10,000 bases of DNA from Flavobacterium sp. (GCF_020217025.1 NZ_JAIWOF010000181.1:1-10000); one strand, 5' to 3'; counted from the first letter of the stretch, positions 1 through 6,123 are shown. The notes: a model not told the origin generated them from the letters alone. A program made the numbers and translations.

Positions 1-231
1 AAAATAAGTGGTAAAGCCTTCTTTGAAACTCATGTAGCCACCTAAATCTTTTTTAGTTTTAACTAATAAAACACAACCTATAATTATGTATACTGCCAAA
101 ATTGAGAGGCCTAACCACCATTTTGTCATTAAAGATAAATCAACAATGTAAATAGAAGTTGTAATCAATACACTTAAAACTCCAGTAATGATACCAAAGG
201 TAATTCCGTTCTTTTTGATAATTTCGTTCAT
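1..231 (-). CDS. DUF4199 domain-containing membrane protein (N-terminal part)
   Basis: This is the first 77 codons of a leftward gene that runs off the left edge with no stop. It begins with ATG at 231, and the protein starts MNEIIKKNGITFG. Two hydrophobic segments are visible, at about residues 10-31 and 38-57, joined by a short loop containing KWW. A lysine-rich turn (KTKKD) and the segment GGYMSFKEGF follow. That arrangement, with the FKEGF-type motif after the second helix, is what I know from DUF4199 proteins of Bacteroidota, small integral membrane proteins of unknown function. The start is supported by a TAnnTTTG box about 25 bases upstream. The gene is divergent from rpmE across a 227-bp spacer. 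The family call rests on recall of the pattern; the membrane topology is read from the sequence. Confidence 0.72.
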   Translation of the reverse strand, partial: MNEIIKKNGITFGIITGVLSVLITTSIYIVDLSLMTKWWLGLSILAVYIIIGCVLLVKTKKDLGGYMSFKEGFTTYF

Positions 232-256
232 AGTTTGTTTTGGTTTAATTAATTTA

Positions 257-264
257 CAAATATA
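257..264 (-). promoter_or_regulatory. Flavobacterial -7 box for the DUF4199 gene
   Basis: On the minus strand this reads TATATTTG, a full match to the Bacteroidota -7 consensus TAnnTTTG. It lies 25 bases upstream of the ATG at 231, which predicts a short leader. No TTG sits at the ideal 19-20 base spacing, so only the -7 half is supported. Confidence 0.5.
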
Positions 265-320
265 AGAATTCTAATCGTTGTAGGATAAGAGTTAAAAAAT
301 AAAAAAAAGTTACAGAAACA

Positions 321-350
321 TTGGTAAATTAAAAATTAAATGTAATTTTG
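321..350 (+). promoter_or_regulatory. rpmE promoter (TTG-N19-TAATTTTG)
   Basis: TTG at 321-323 and TAATTTTG at 343-350 are separated by 19 bases, matching the Bacteroidota sigma-A promoter (-33 TTG, -7 TAnnTTTG). Transcription should begin near 356, giving a leader of about 100 nt before rpmE. That is long for a gene of this size and leaves room for the structured leader described separately. Confidence 0.75.
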
Positions 351-368
351 CACTCTCAAATAAAAAGT

Positions 369-434
369 TTATAAACCAAAAGGTTATAAATTGTTTACAC
401 CTCCGCTAAAGCTGAGCCGCGAAACAAGTTATAA
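369..434 (+). promoter_or_regulatory. Structured 5' leader of rpmE, candidate ribosomal-protein leader
   Basis: Two stem-loops can be drawn. The first pairs TATAAACC (370-377) with GGTTATA (382-388) around an AAAA loop, with one bulged A. The second pairs TTGTTT (391-396) with AAACAA (422-427), continued by CGC (404-406) with GCG (419-421), leaving a 7-nt one-sided bulge. GTTATAA occurs at 383-389 and again at 428-434, so the first 5' arm could pair with either copy, giving two exclusive folds. The C+G-rich core (403-421) stands out in an AT-rich spacer. Autoregulation by L31 is an inference from this layout and from the known use of such leaders for L31 in other phyla. Confidence 0.4.
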
Positions 435-458
435 TCGCTTAATAAAAAGATTTACAAA

Positions 459-710
459 ATGAAAAAAGGTATTCACCCAGAAAATTACAGATTAGTTGCA
501 TTCAAAGACATGTCAAATGAGGATGTTTTTATCACTAAATCTACAGTAGAAACTAAAGAAACTATTACTCACGAAGGTGTTGAGTATCCAGTTTTCAAAA
601 TGGAGATTTCTAGAACGTCTCACCCTTTTTACACAGGTAAATCTAAACTTATTGATACTGCTGGTCGTATCGATAAATTCAACAGCAAATACGCTAAAAA
701 AGCTAAATAA
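459..710 (+). CDS. rpmE: 50S ribosomal protein L31 type B
   Basis: This 83-residue protein begins MKKGIHPENYRLVAFKDMSN and contains TSHPFYTGKSK followed by DTAGRIDKFNSKY, the signature of bacterial L31. L31 is a small protein of the large subunit near the central protuberance, where it contributes to bridges with the 30S head. No cysteine is present, so the zinc-binding CxxC pairs of type A L31 are missing and this is the zinc-independent type B form (also called RpmE2 or YkgM). The length is normal for type B. The gene stands alone, with its own promoter (321-350), a structured leader and a hairpin terminator (732-762). The region before the ATG is A-rich with no Shine-Dalgarno sequence, as usual for this phylum. 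Identification is secure. Confidence 0.97.
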   Translation: MKKGIHPENYRLVAFKDMSNEDVFITKSTVETKETITHEGVEYPVFKMEISRTSHPFYTGKSKLIDTAGRIDKFNSKYAKKAK

Positions 711-731
711 TTTTTTGCTTTTTCAAAATAG

Positions 732-762
732 AAAAAAGCTTCACTTAGGTGAGGCTTTTTTT
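732..762 (+). terminator. Rho-independent terminator of rpmE
   Basis: A stem pairs AAAGCTTCAC (735-744) with GTGAGGCTTT (749-758), with one G-U pair and a TTAG loop. It is preceded by an A-run and followed by a T-run ending at 762. It lies 21 bases after the rpmE stop and separates rpmE from the GlmU-like gene. Confidence 0.85.
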
Positions 763-778
763 ATTGCCTAAATCTTCC

Positions 779-786
779 TACTTTTG
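779..786 (+). promoter_or_regulatory. Probable -7 box for the GlmU-like gene
   Basis: TACTTTTG matches TAnnTTTG and lies 42 bases upstream of the ATG at 829, just past the rpmE terminator. A -33 TTG at the right distance is absent; the T-run of the terminator occupies that position. This is a plausible but incomplete promoter. Confidence 0.45.
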
Positions 787-828
787 AGTATTGTTTTACA
801 CAATTCATCACTTTAACAATTCAACATA

Positions 829-2004
829 ATGAACTATATACTTTTTGACGGAACCGTTCGCAATGCCTTACTTCCTTTTACTTTTACGCGTCCTGTAGCT
901 GATATTCGTATCGGAATTTTAACGATTCGCGAAAAGTGGGAAAAATATTTGGGATATACTACTACAACGCTTACCGAGGAATATTTAATGGAGAAATATC
1001 CAATGGTAGAAATGGAACAAAACATCATGATTAACGCTTCGTTTTTACCCAATCCGATTTTAATTGATATGGTTCAAAATCTGAATCCAAAAGAAGCGAT
1101 TCTTTTTGGAGAAGAAATCATTGCTTTTCATACGCATGATACGCAAGAAGATATTGATTTTGATGAGTATGAATTAATTGAATACGAAGGCGACGTTTTA
1201 AGAATCGAAAACACTTGGGATATTTTTGCAAAAAATGATGCCGCTATTCGTGAGGATTTTGAATTACTTACAGAAGATAGATTCTCTCAACCGATTCCCA
1301 AAAGCGTCAACGTAATTGCTCCTGAAAATATTTTCATTGAAGAAGGAGCGAAGTTGGAATTCGTTACTTTAAACGCTTCAACTGGACCAATTTACATCGG
1401 AAAAAATGCTGAAATCATGGAAGGTTCGGTGATTCGTGGACCATTTGCTTTATGCGAAGAAGCGCAAGTAAAATTAGCTACTAAAGTATATGGAGCAACA
1501 ACTGTTGGGCCACATTGTCGTATTGGTGGAGAAGTAAATAATTCGGTTTTATTCGGTTATTCTAACAAAGGCCATGACGGATTTTTAGGGAATTCCGTTT
1601 TAGGAGAATGGTGTAACATTGGTGCCGATTCGAATAATTCCAATTTAAAAAACAACTACGAAGAAGTGCGTTTGTGGAGCTATGAAACCGAAGGTTTTGC
1701 TCGAACAGGTTTGCAATTCTGCGGATTAATGATGGGCGATCACAGTAAATGTGGTATTAACACAATGTTTAATACAGGAACGGTTGTTGGTGTTTCGACT
1801 AATATTTTTGGATCTGGATTTCCAAGAAATTTTGTACCAAGTTTCTCGTGGGGTGGCGCTTCTGGATTTACAACCTACATCACCAAAAAAGCTTTCGAAA
1901 CCGCTAAAATTGTAATGAGTCGCCGTCACGTAGAATTTACAGAACAAGACGCTAAAATATTAGAACACGTTTTTGAAGAAACGAAAAAGTATAGAAAAGA
2001 GTAG
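829..2004 (+). CDS. GlmU-like sugar nucleotidyltransferase / acyltransferase family protein
   Basis: This 391-residue protein begins MNYILFDGTVRNALLPFTFT, followed by RPVADIRIG and an REKW segment near residues 34-37. That is the start of a Bacteroidota family annotated as GlmU-like or NTP_transf_4. From about residue 165 to 340 it has the repeating short-turn pattern of a left-handed beta-helix (IFIEEGAKLEF, IYIGKNAEI, TVGPHCRIGG, VLGEWCNIGADSN). The segment GADSNNSNLKNNYEEVRLW resembles the acetyltransferase site region of GlmU. By family, it is proposed to make UDP-GlcNAc or a related activated sugar for the envelope, acting in the cytoplasm. The canonical GxGTRM nucleotide-binding loop of GlmU is absent from the N-terminus, so the exact reaction is not settled. 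The gene stands alone between rpmE and a convergent small gene. Confidence 0.82.
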   Translation: MNYILFDGTVRNALLPFTFTRPVADIRIGILTIREKWEKYLGYTTTTLTEEYLMEKYPMVEMEQNIMINASFLPNPILIDMVQNLNPKEAILFGEEIIAFHTHDTQEDIDFDEYELIEYEGDVLRIENTWDIFAKNDAAIREDFELLTEDRFSQPIPKSVNVIAPENIFIEEGAKLEFVTLNASTGPIYIGKNAEIMEGSVIRGPFALCEEAQVKLATKVYGATTVGPHCRIGGEVNNSVLFGYSNKGHDGFLGNSVLGEWCNIGADSNNSNLKNNYEEVRLWSYETEGFARTGLQFCGLMMGDHSKCGINTMFNTGTVVGVSTNIFGSGFPRNFVPSFSWGGASGFTTYITKKAFETAKIVMSRRHVEFTEQDAKILEHVFEETKKYRKE

Positions 2005-2045
2005 TTGATTCGTCAATGTCTCTATTTTTATAAACTGGAATCCAT

Positions 2046-2333
2046 TTATATTCCGATATAATTAATTTTAGTTATTAAATAGATTGCCAAAATCGCAACG
2101 ATAATCGAAAGAAGTGCCAACATAATTTGGTGCTTCTTTCTTTTTTTATTTTCAACTTGTAAACGAGTTCTTATTTCTTCTAATAATTCAGGTGTTGCTT
2201 TAATGTGATCTTCTAAAGGTTTGTCGTTTTGGATTTTATAATCTTTCCAACTTGTTCGATTGTGATTACCTCTCAAAGATTTATTATAAGCTAAGCTTTT
2301 TATCGCTTGCATCATAGAACCTTCTCCTGCCAT
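2046..2333 (-). CDS. Small conserved membrane-anchored protein of unknown function
   Basis: This 95-residue protein begins MAGEGSMMQAIKSL. A basic, polar N-terminal half (KSLRGNHNRTSWKDYK) is followed by a probable helix (TPELLEEIRTRLQVENKKRKK, residues about 48-67) and one hydrophobic segment (about 69-88) near the C-terminus. That suggests a tail-anchored protein with its basic face in the cytoplasm. The MAG-GSM opening and the length resemble an uncharacterised Bacteroidota family I have seen beside core genes; I cannot assign a function. The start is the first ATG after the intergenic region. It converges with the GlmU-like gene across 41 bp with no strong terminator, and is divergent from mtaB. 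Coding status is supported by the clear domain layout and lack of overlap with other genes. Confidence 0.75.
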   Translation of the reverse strand: MAGEGSMMQAIKSLAYNKSLRGNHNRTSWKDYKIQNDKPLEDHIKATPELLEEIRTRLQVENKKRKKHQIMLALLSIIVAILAIYLITKINYIGI

Positions 2334-2377
2334 ATTTTTGATTTTATAGTTCTACGGACTAAATTCTTAAAAAGTTA

Positions 2378-2385
2378 CAAATTAA
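2378..2385 (-). promoter_or_regulatory. Weak -7-like box for the small membrane protein
   Basis: The minus strand reads TTAATTTG, seven of eight positions of TAnnTTTG, 45 bases upstream of the ATG at 2333. No well-spaced TTG accompanies it. It is listed because no better candidate lies between the divergent genes. Confidence 0.25.
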
Positions 2386-2392
2386 TTCAAAT

Positions 2393-2421
2393 AATTGTCC
2401 AATTGGTATATTGTCTAATTG
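2393..2421. repeat. 12-bp direct repeat, possible operator between divergent genes
   Basis: ATTGTCCAATTG (2394-2405) and ATTGTCTAATTG (2410-2421) differ at one base and are 16 bp apart. The first copy is also part of an inverted repeat, AATTG-TC-CAATT (2393-2404). The second overlaps the -33 TTG of the mtaB promoter. The placement suits a regulator site, but no binding protein is identified here. Confidence 0.35.
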
Positions 2422-2441
2422 CCACATTAAAACTATCTTTG
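2411..2441 (+). promoter_or_regulatory. mtaB promoter (TTG-N20-TATCTTTG)
   Basis: TTG at 2411-2413 and TATCTTTG at 2434-2441 are 20 bases apart, a full match to the Bacteroidota promoter. Transcription should begin near 2448, leaving a leader of roughly 40 nt before the ATG at 2487. Confidence 0.75.
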
Positions 2442-2486
2442 CAATCTCAATTTTTTGACAACGATTTCATTAATTGAGTTGTATTT

Positions 2487-3815
2487 ATGAAAAACAAGAA
2501 AAAAGTCGCATTCTACACTTTAGGATGCAAATTGAACTTCTCAGAAACGTCTACTATTGCACGTGATTTTCAAAATGAAGGTTTTGAACGTGTTGATTTC
2601 GAGGAAATTGCAGATATTTATGTAATCAATACGTGTTCGGTTACCGATAATGCGGATAAACAATTCAAGCAGATTGTAAAAAAAGCAATGAAGCTGAATG
2701 ATAAAGCGTTTGTTGCCGCAGTTGGTTGTTATGCCCAATTAAAACCAGAAGAATTAGCCGCAGTTGATGGTGTAGATTTGGTTTTAGGCGCAACAGAAAA
2801 ATTCAAAATCACCGATTATATTAATGACTTGTCGAAAAACGACATGGGTGAAGTTCATTCATGCGAAATCGAAGAAGCCGATTTTTATGTAGGAAGTTAT
2901 TCAATTGGCGACAGAACGCGTGCTTTCTTAAAAGTACAAGATGGTTGCGATTACAAATGTACGTATTGTACAATTCCATTAGCTCGAGGAATTTCTCGAA
3001 GTGATGCATTAGAAAATGTATTGAAAAATGCTAAAGAAATTTCAGAACAAGGCATCAAAGAAATCGTGTTAACCGGAGTAAATATTGGAGATTACGGTAA
3101 AGGAGAATTCGGAAATAAAAAACACGAACATACTTTCTTAGATTTAGTAAAAGCTTTAGATGAAGTAGAAGGAATCGAACGTTTGCGAATTTCTTCTATC
3201 GAACCTAATTTATTGAAAAACGAAACTATTGAATTCGTATCACAAAGTCGCACATTTGTTCCGCATTTTCACATTCCGCTACAATCGGGTTCTAATGATG
3301 TTTTGAAAAAAATGAAGCGTCGTTATTTACGCGAAGTTTATACAGAACGAGTAGCTAAGATTCGTGAAGTAATGCCTCATGCGTGTATTGGAGTAGATGT
3401 TATTGTTGGATTTCCAGGTGAAACAGACGAACATTTCTTAGAAACCTATCATTTCTTAAATGATTTAGATATTTCCTATTTACACGTTTTTACCTATTCG
3501 GAAAGAGATAATACAGAAGCAGTAGAAATGGAAGGAGTAGTGCCAATGAACGTGCGTTCGAAAAGAAGTAAAATGTTACGCGGACTTTCGGTTAAGAAAA
3601 GAAGAGCGTTTTACGAAAGTCAAATTGGAACGAATAGAACCGTTCTATTCGAAAGTGAAAACAAAGAAGGCTACATTCACGGATTTACAGAAAATTACGT
3701 AAAAGTAAAAACACCTTGGAATCCAGAATTAGTCAATACGTTGCACGAAATTAATCTAACTAAGATTGACGAAGACGGAAGTGTAAGAATGGAATTTCTA
3801 AACGTAGAAGCATAA
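2487..3815 (+). CDS. mtaB: tRNA (N6-L-threonylcarbamoyladenosine(37)-C2)-methylthiotransferase MtaB
   Basis: This 442-residue radical-SAM methylthiotransferase converts t6A37 to ms2t6A37 in tRNAs reading ANN codons, stabilising codon pairing. The N-terminal UPF0004 domain supplies the three cysteines of the auxiliary 4Fe-4S cluster: C14 (LGCKLNFSE), C50 (NTCSV) and C81 (VGCYAQ). The radical-SAM cluster motif CxxxCxxC is C154, C158 and C161 (DGCDYKCTYC). Further matches are the HIPLQSGS and GVDVIVGFPGET segments, and a TRAM-like RNA-binding region after about residue 375. The LGCKxNxxE form of the first motif and the total length favour MtaB over MiaB or RimO. It is a single-gene unit with a good promoter (2411-2441) and a strong terminator (3814-3849). 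All catalytic cysteines are present. Confidence 0.93.
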   Translation: MKNKKKVAFYTLGCKLNFSETSTIARDFQNEGFERVDFEEIADIYVINTCSVTDNADKQFKQIVKKAMKLNDKAFVAAVGCYAQLKPEELAAVDGVDLVLGATEKFKITDYINDLSKNDMGEVHSCEIEEADFYVGSYSIGDRTRAFLKVQDGCDYKCTYCTIPLARGISRSDALENVLKNAKEISEQGIKEIVLTGVNIGDYGKGEFGNKKHEHTFLDLVKALDEVEGIERLRISSIEPNLLKNETIEFVSQSRTFVPHFHIPLQSGSNDVLKKMKRRYLREVYTERVAKIREVMPHACIGVDVIVGFPGETDEHFLETYHFLNDLDISYLHVFTYSERDNTEAVEMEGVVPMNVRSKRSKMLRGLSVKKRRAFYESQIGTNRTVLFESENKEGYIHGFTENYVKVKTPWNPELVNTLHEINLTKIDEDGSVRMEFLNVEA

Positions 3816-3849
3816 AAAAAATCCCAAGTTTAATAGACTTGGGATTTTT
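3814..3849. terminator. Bidirectional terminator between mtaB and the GNAT-like gene
   Basis: A perfect 9-bp stem, ATCCCAAGT (3821-3829) with ACTTGGGAT (3837-3845), closes a 7-nt loop. An A-run lies on the left (3814-3821) and a T-run on the right (3845-3849), so it can end transcription from both convergent genes. It begins right at the mtaB stop and ends just before the stop of the leftward gene. Confidence 0.9.
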
Positions 3850-3856
3850 CTTAGAA

Positions 3857-4138
3857 TTAAATCTTAATTCCAGGAGGCAACATTTCTTGAAATTTTCGAT
3901 TCTTTCTAAAGAAACTGATGAATTTTGCGTGTGTTGGAACTACTTTTAATTTTCGTTCTTGCGCCAGTTCTAAAACGGTTTTAATAAATTCGTTATGCAA
4001 CTCTTCATCTTCGTTTGAATTATTGCAAAATTTGGTTAAAAAAAGTTTACGTTCTTGAATAGAATACTCAATAGCAACTAAGCCAGTTTCGGTAATAATT
4101 TCAAATTGTCTTAAAAGTTCATTATCTTTGATTTCCAT
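3857..4138 (-). CDS. Small GNAT-like N-acetyltransferase-fold protein, degenerate
   Basis: This 93-residue protein begins MEIKDNELLRQFEI. Its order of elements (FEIITETGLVAIEYSIQ strands, a central strand, a long helix LHNEFIKTVLELAQERK, then LKVVPTHAKFISFFRKNRKF) matches the short Gcn5-related acetyltransferase family (the YidJ/GNAT_CG type), where a KxxPxC segment near the C-terminus is conserved. Here the cysteine is replaced (VVPTHAKF), and the RGxGxG acetyl-CoA pyrophosphate loop expected before the helix is replaced by NNSNEDEELHN. It may therefore keep the fold without acetyl transfer. The open frame extends to a TTG at 4150, but the ATG at 4138 suits a -7 box at 4159-4166 better. It is divergent from the alpha/beta hydrolase by 46 bp. 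Fold assignment is moderately sure; activity is doubtful. Confidence 0.72.
   Translation of the reverse strand: MEIKDNELLRQFEIITETGLVAIEYSIQERKLFLTKFCNNSNEDEELHNEFIKTVLELAQERKLKVVPTHAKFISFFRKNRKFQEMLPPGIKI
4123..4130 (+). promoter_or_regulatory. Candidate -7 box for the hydrolase-transglycosylase-TauE operon
   Basis: TATCTTTG matches TAnnTTTG and lies 54 bases upstream of the ATG at 4185. The nearest TTG (4106-4108) is only 14 bases away, shorter than the usual 19-20. The site sits inside the 5' end of the leftward GNAT-like gene. It is the best rightward candidate seen, but weak. Confidence 0.3.
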
Positions 4139-4158
4139 GATGCCTTTCAATTAAGGTG

Positions 4159-4166
4159 CAAATTTA
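4159..4166 (-). promoter_or_regulatory. -7 box for the GNAT-like gene
   Basis: The minus strand reads TAAATTTG followed by CAC, a form often seen in flavobacterial promoters. It predicts transcription starting near 4152, about 14 nt ahead of the ATG at 4138 and too close to the TTG at 4150, so it favours the ATG start. Confidence 0.55.
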
Positions 4167-4184
4167 CGAAACTTTTTTAAAATA

Positions 4185-4853
4185 ATGGTAATGAGTAAGA
4201 TTCCAGTTTATTTTATGCCTGGCTTGGCTGCAAGTCCTACAATTTTCGAAAATATAAAATTACCAGAAGACCAATTTGAAATGCATTTTTTGGAATGGTT
4301 TTTGCCTCTTGAAAAAGAAAGTATCGAAAGTTACGCACTTCGAATGACAGAGAAAATTCAGGATGAAAATCCGGTTTTAGTTGGAGTTTCTTTTGGTGGC
4401 GTTTTGGTTCAGGAAATGGCGAAGCAAATGAAAGTTCGTAAAGTAATTATCATTTCAAGTGTAAAATCCAATACTGAATTTCCTCCGCGTTTTAAAGTAG
4501 CGAAAGCAACAAAAGCGTATAAGTTAATTCCAACCCAACTTTTGGCTGATATTGAAAAATTGGTTAAATATGCATTTGGAGATAATATTGTAGCGAAACG
4601 ATTAAAGTTATACGAAAAATATTTATCGGTTCGAGATAAGCACTATTTGGATTGGGCAATTGAAACTATTTTGTGTTGGAAACAAAAAGAAGTAAACGAA
4701 GCGGTTGTTCATATTCATGGTGATGCGGATGAGGTTTTTCCAATCAAAAACATCGAAAAATGTATTGTTGTAAAAGGTGGAACCCACATCATGATAGTTA
4801 ATAAATTCAAGTGGTTGAATGAAAATTTACCTAAATTAATTCTAAACGATTAA
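4185..4853 (+). CDS. Alpha/beta-fold hydrolase
   Basis: This 222-residue protein has the alpha/beta-hydrolase layout without a signal peptide, so it is probably cytoplasmic. The oxyanion-hole region is YFMPGLAASPTIFE near residue 10. The nucleophile elbow is GVSFGG with Ser69. The acid is most likely Asp182 in HGDADEVFP, and the base is His201 in KGGTHIMIV. All three catalytic residues are present and correctly spaced. The substrate cannot be named; esterase or thioesterase activity is possible. ATG at 4185 (MVMSK) and ATG at 4191 (MSKIP) are both possible starts, and the second removes two residues. The stop is 3 bp before the lytic transglycosylase start, so the two genes are almost certainly co-transcribed. 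A functional link to the envelope is suggested only by this arrangement. Confidence 0.88.
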   Translation: MVMSKIPVYFMPGLAASPTIFENIKLPEDQFEMHFLEWFLPLEKESIESYALRMTEKIQDENPVLVGVSFGGVLVQEMAKQMKVRKVIIISSVKSNTEFPPRFKVAKATKAYKLIPTQLLADIEKLVKYAFGDNIVAKRLKLYEKYLSVRDKHYLDWAIETILCWKQKEVNEAVVHIHGDADEVFPIKNIEKCIVVKGGTHIMIVNKFKWLNENLPKLILND

Positions 4854-4856
4854 AAA

Positions 4857-5747
4857 ATGAAAAAGCATATGAAGAAGATAGTGATTTTGGGAACGGTTGC
4901 TCTTTTAGCAAGTTTTCTAATTTATGGAGTAGTTTCAGATGATACGAAATATTCTCCAGTAGGTTATAGTTTGAAAATGGACTTTTCGGGTGAAGAAGTG
5001 CCAACGTTTATGGCAGATGTTCAAGAGCGTTTGGATAAAGAAATGATTACCAATATGAATTATCATACGAATACTACTTTAGTTATTAAACGTGCGAATA
5101 AAGTATTTCCAATAATTGAACCGATTCTGGCTAAATATGGAGTACCAGATGATTTTAAATATTTGGCAGTTATTGAAAGTAGTTTGGTGAATGCAGTTTC
5201 TCCAGCTGGAGCAAGAGGTGTTTGGCAATTTATGCCAGCAACAGCTAAAGAAAAAGGAATGGAAGTAAGTGATGAGGTAGACGAACGTTATCATTTAGAA
5301 AAATCAACCGAAGCGGCTTGTAAATATTTATTAAGTGCTAAAGAAAAATTTGGTTCTTGGACTCTAGCAGCAGCTTCATACAATGGTGGAATGAATGGAA
5401 TTTCTAAAAAAATGGAAGAGCAACAAGTTGATAATTATTACGATTTGTTACTTACTGAAGAGACATCGCGTTATGTTTTCCGAATTTTAGCTTTGAAAGA
5501 AATTATGTCAAAGTCAGATAAGTACGGTTTTTCAATTCCAAAAGAAGCTTTGTATTATACTATTCCAACCAAAAAAATAGTAATTGATTCATCAATTACG
5601 GATTTAGCAAAGTTTGCCAAAACACAAGGTGTGAATTATAAAATTTTAAAAATTCACAATCCTTGGTTACGCGATAAAAAACTAACTAATACTTCAGGAA
5701 AAAAATATGAAATCGAAATCCCAACTTCAGGATATAACAAACAATAA
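4857..5747 (+). CDS. GH23-type lytic transglycosylase (MltD-like SLT domain)
   Basis: This 296-residue protein cleaves the MurNAc-GlcNAc glycan strand of peptidoglycan, leaving 1,6-anhydro-MurNAc ends, during wall growth or recycling. A basic N-terminus and a hydrophobic stretch (about residues 7-25) give a signal peptide or membrane anchor that places it in the periplasm. The SLT domain spans about 85-215. It has LAVIESSLV with catalytic Glu107, then SPAGARGVWQFMPATA, and AAASYNGGMNGI near 172-182, the three hallmark GH23 motifs. The C-terminal segment (about 245-290, DLAKFAKTQGVNYKILKIHNPWL) looks like a degenerate LysM-type binding module. The start may be ATG 4857 or ATG 4869 (MKKIV). It is the middle gene of a tight three-gene operon, 3 bp after the hydrolase and 7 bp before the TauE/SafE gene. 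Confidence 0.92.
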   Translation: MKKHMKKIVILGTVALLASFLIYGVVSDDTKYSPVGYSLKMDFSGEEVPTFMADVQERLDKEMITNMNYHTNTTLVIKRANKVFPIIEPILAKYGVPDDFKYLAVIESSLVNAVSPAGARGVWQFMPATAKEKGMEVSDEVDERYHLEKSTEAACKYLLSAKEKFGSWTLAAASYNGGMNGISKKMEEQQVDNYYDLLLTEETSRYVFRILALKEIMSKSDKYGFSIPKEALYYTIPTKKIVIDSSITDLAKFAKTQGVNYKILKIHNPWLRDKKLTNTSGKKYEIEIPTSGYNKQ

Positions 5748-5754
5748 GCGCCCA

Positions 5755-6123
5755 ATGGATATTCAAGTAGTTCTGTCTTTAGTGTTAATTGGTATATTAG
5801 CGGGTATTCTAAGCGGATTGGTTGGAGTAGGAGGCGGTGTAATTATGGTGCCATTATTGGTTTTACTTTTAGGGTTTAATCAACATCAAGCACAAGGAAC
5901 TAGTTTAGCTGTCTTAGTTGTTCCGGTTACAGCAGTTGCTGTTTATACCTATCATAAGGAAGGTTTTATCGATTGGCGTTATGTGGGAATAATTGCGATG
6001 TTCTTTGTTATTGGAGGTTATTTTGGAAGTAAAATAGCTGTTAGTTTAGATCAAAAAATGCTAAAAAAAGTATTTGGATTTATTCTTTTATTAATTGCTG
6101 GAAAGATGTTATTGGGAAAATAA
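5755..6123 (+). CDS. Half-size TauE/SafE (DUF81) family membrane protein
   Basis: This 122-residue, very hydrophobic protein begins MDIQVVLSLVLIGILAG. About four membrane segments can be drawn (residues about 4-20, 24-40, 46-65 and 76-95, with a last hydrophobic stretch to 118). The motif GLVGVGGGVIMVPLL followed by QGTSLAVLVVPVTA is the signature repeat of the TauE/SafE family of putative anion and sulfite/sulfonate exporters. Typical members have about 250 residues with two such repeats; this has one, so it would need to dimerise to make a full transporter. The frame stays open to an in-frame ATG at 5707 inside the transglycosylase gene, but that adds 16 polar residues. ATG 5755, 7 bp after the preceding stop, fits operon spacing and the hydrophobic start better. 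The transported substrate is unknown. Confidence 0.85.
   Translation: MDIQVVLSLVLIGILAGILSGLVGVGGGVIMVPLLVLLLGFNQHQAQGTSLAVLVVPVTAVAVYTYHKEGFIDWRYVGIIAMFFVIGGYFGSKIAVSLDQKMLKKVFGFILLLIAGKMLLGK

Noticed and set aside
577..771. Open frame of 64 codons on the plus strand overlapping rpmE
   Set aside because: It lies out of frame in the secure rpmE gene and runs through its terminator; the peptide is low-complexity.
834..1052. Minus-strand open frame inside the GlmU-like gene, with a similar one at 1726-1947
   Set aside because: Both are antisense to a well-supported gene, lack promoters, and encode peptides with no domain pattern.
2005..2054. Short hairpins TTGA-TTCG-TCAA and GGAAT/ATTCC between the GlmU-like gene and the convergent small gene
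   Set aside because: Stems of 4-5 bp without a T-run are too weak to call a terminator.
2541..3009. Minus-strand open frames (2541-2738 and 2821-3009) inside mtaB
   Set aside because: They are antisense to conserved cysteine motifs of mtaB and have no recognisable protein features.
5079..5294. Minus-strand open frame inside the lytic transglycosylase gene
   Set aside because: It is antisense to the catalytic SLT domain; the composition is that of a reverse-frame shadow.
5707..5754. Upstream in-frame ATG that would lengthen the TauE/SafE protein by 16 residues
   Set aside because: It would overlap the transglycosylase gene by 41 bases and add a polar tail ahead of the first membrane helix; ATG 5755 fits better.
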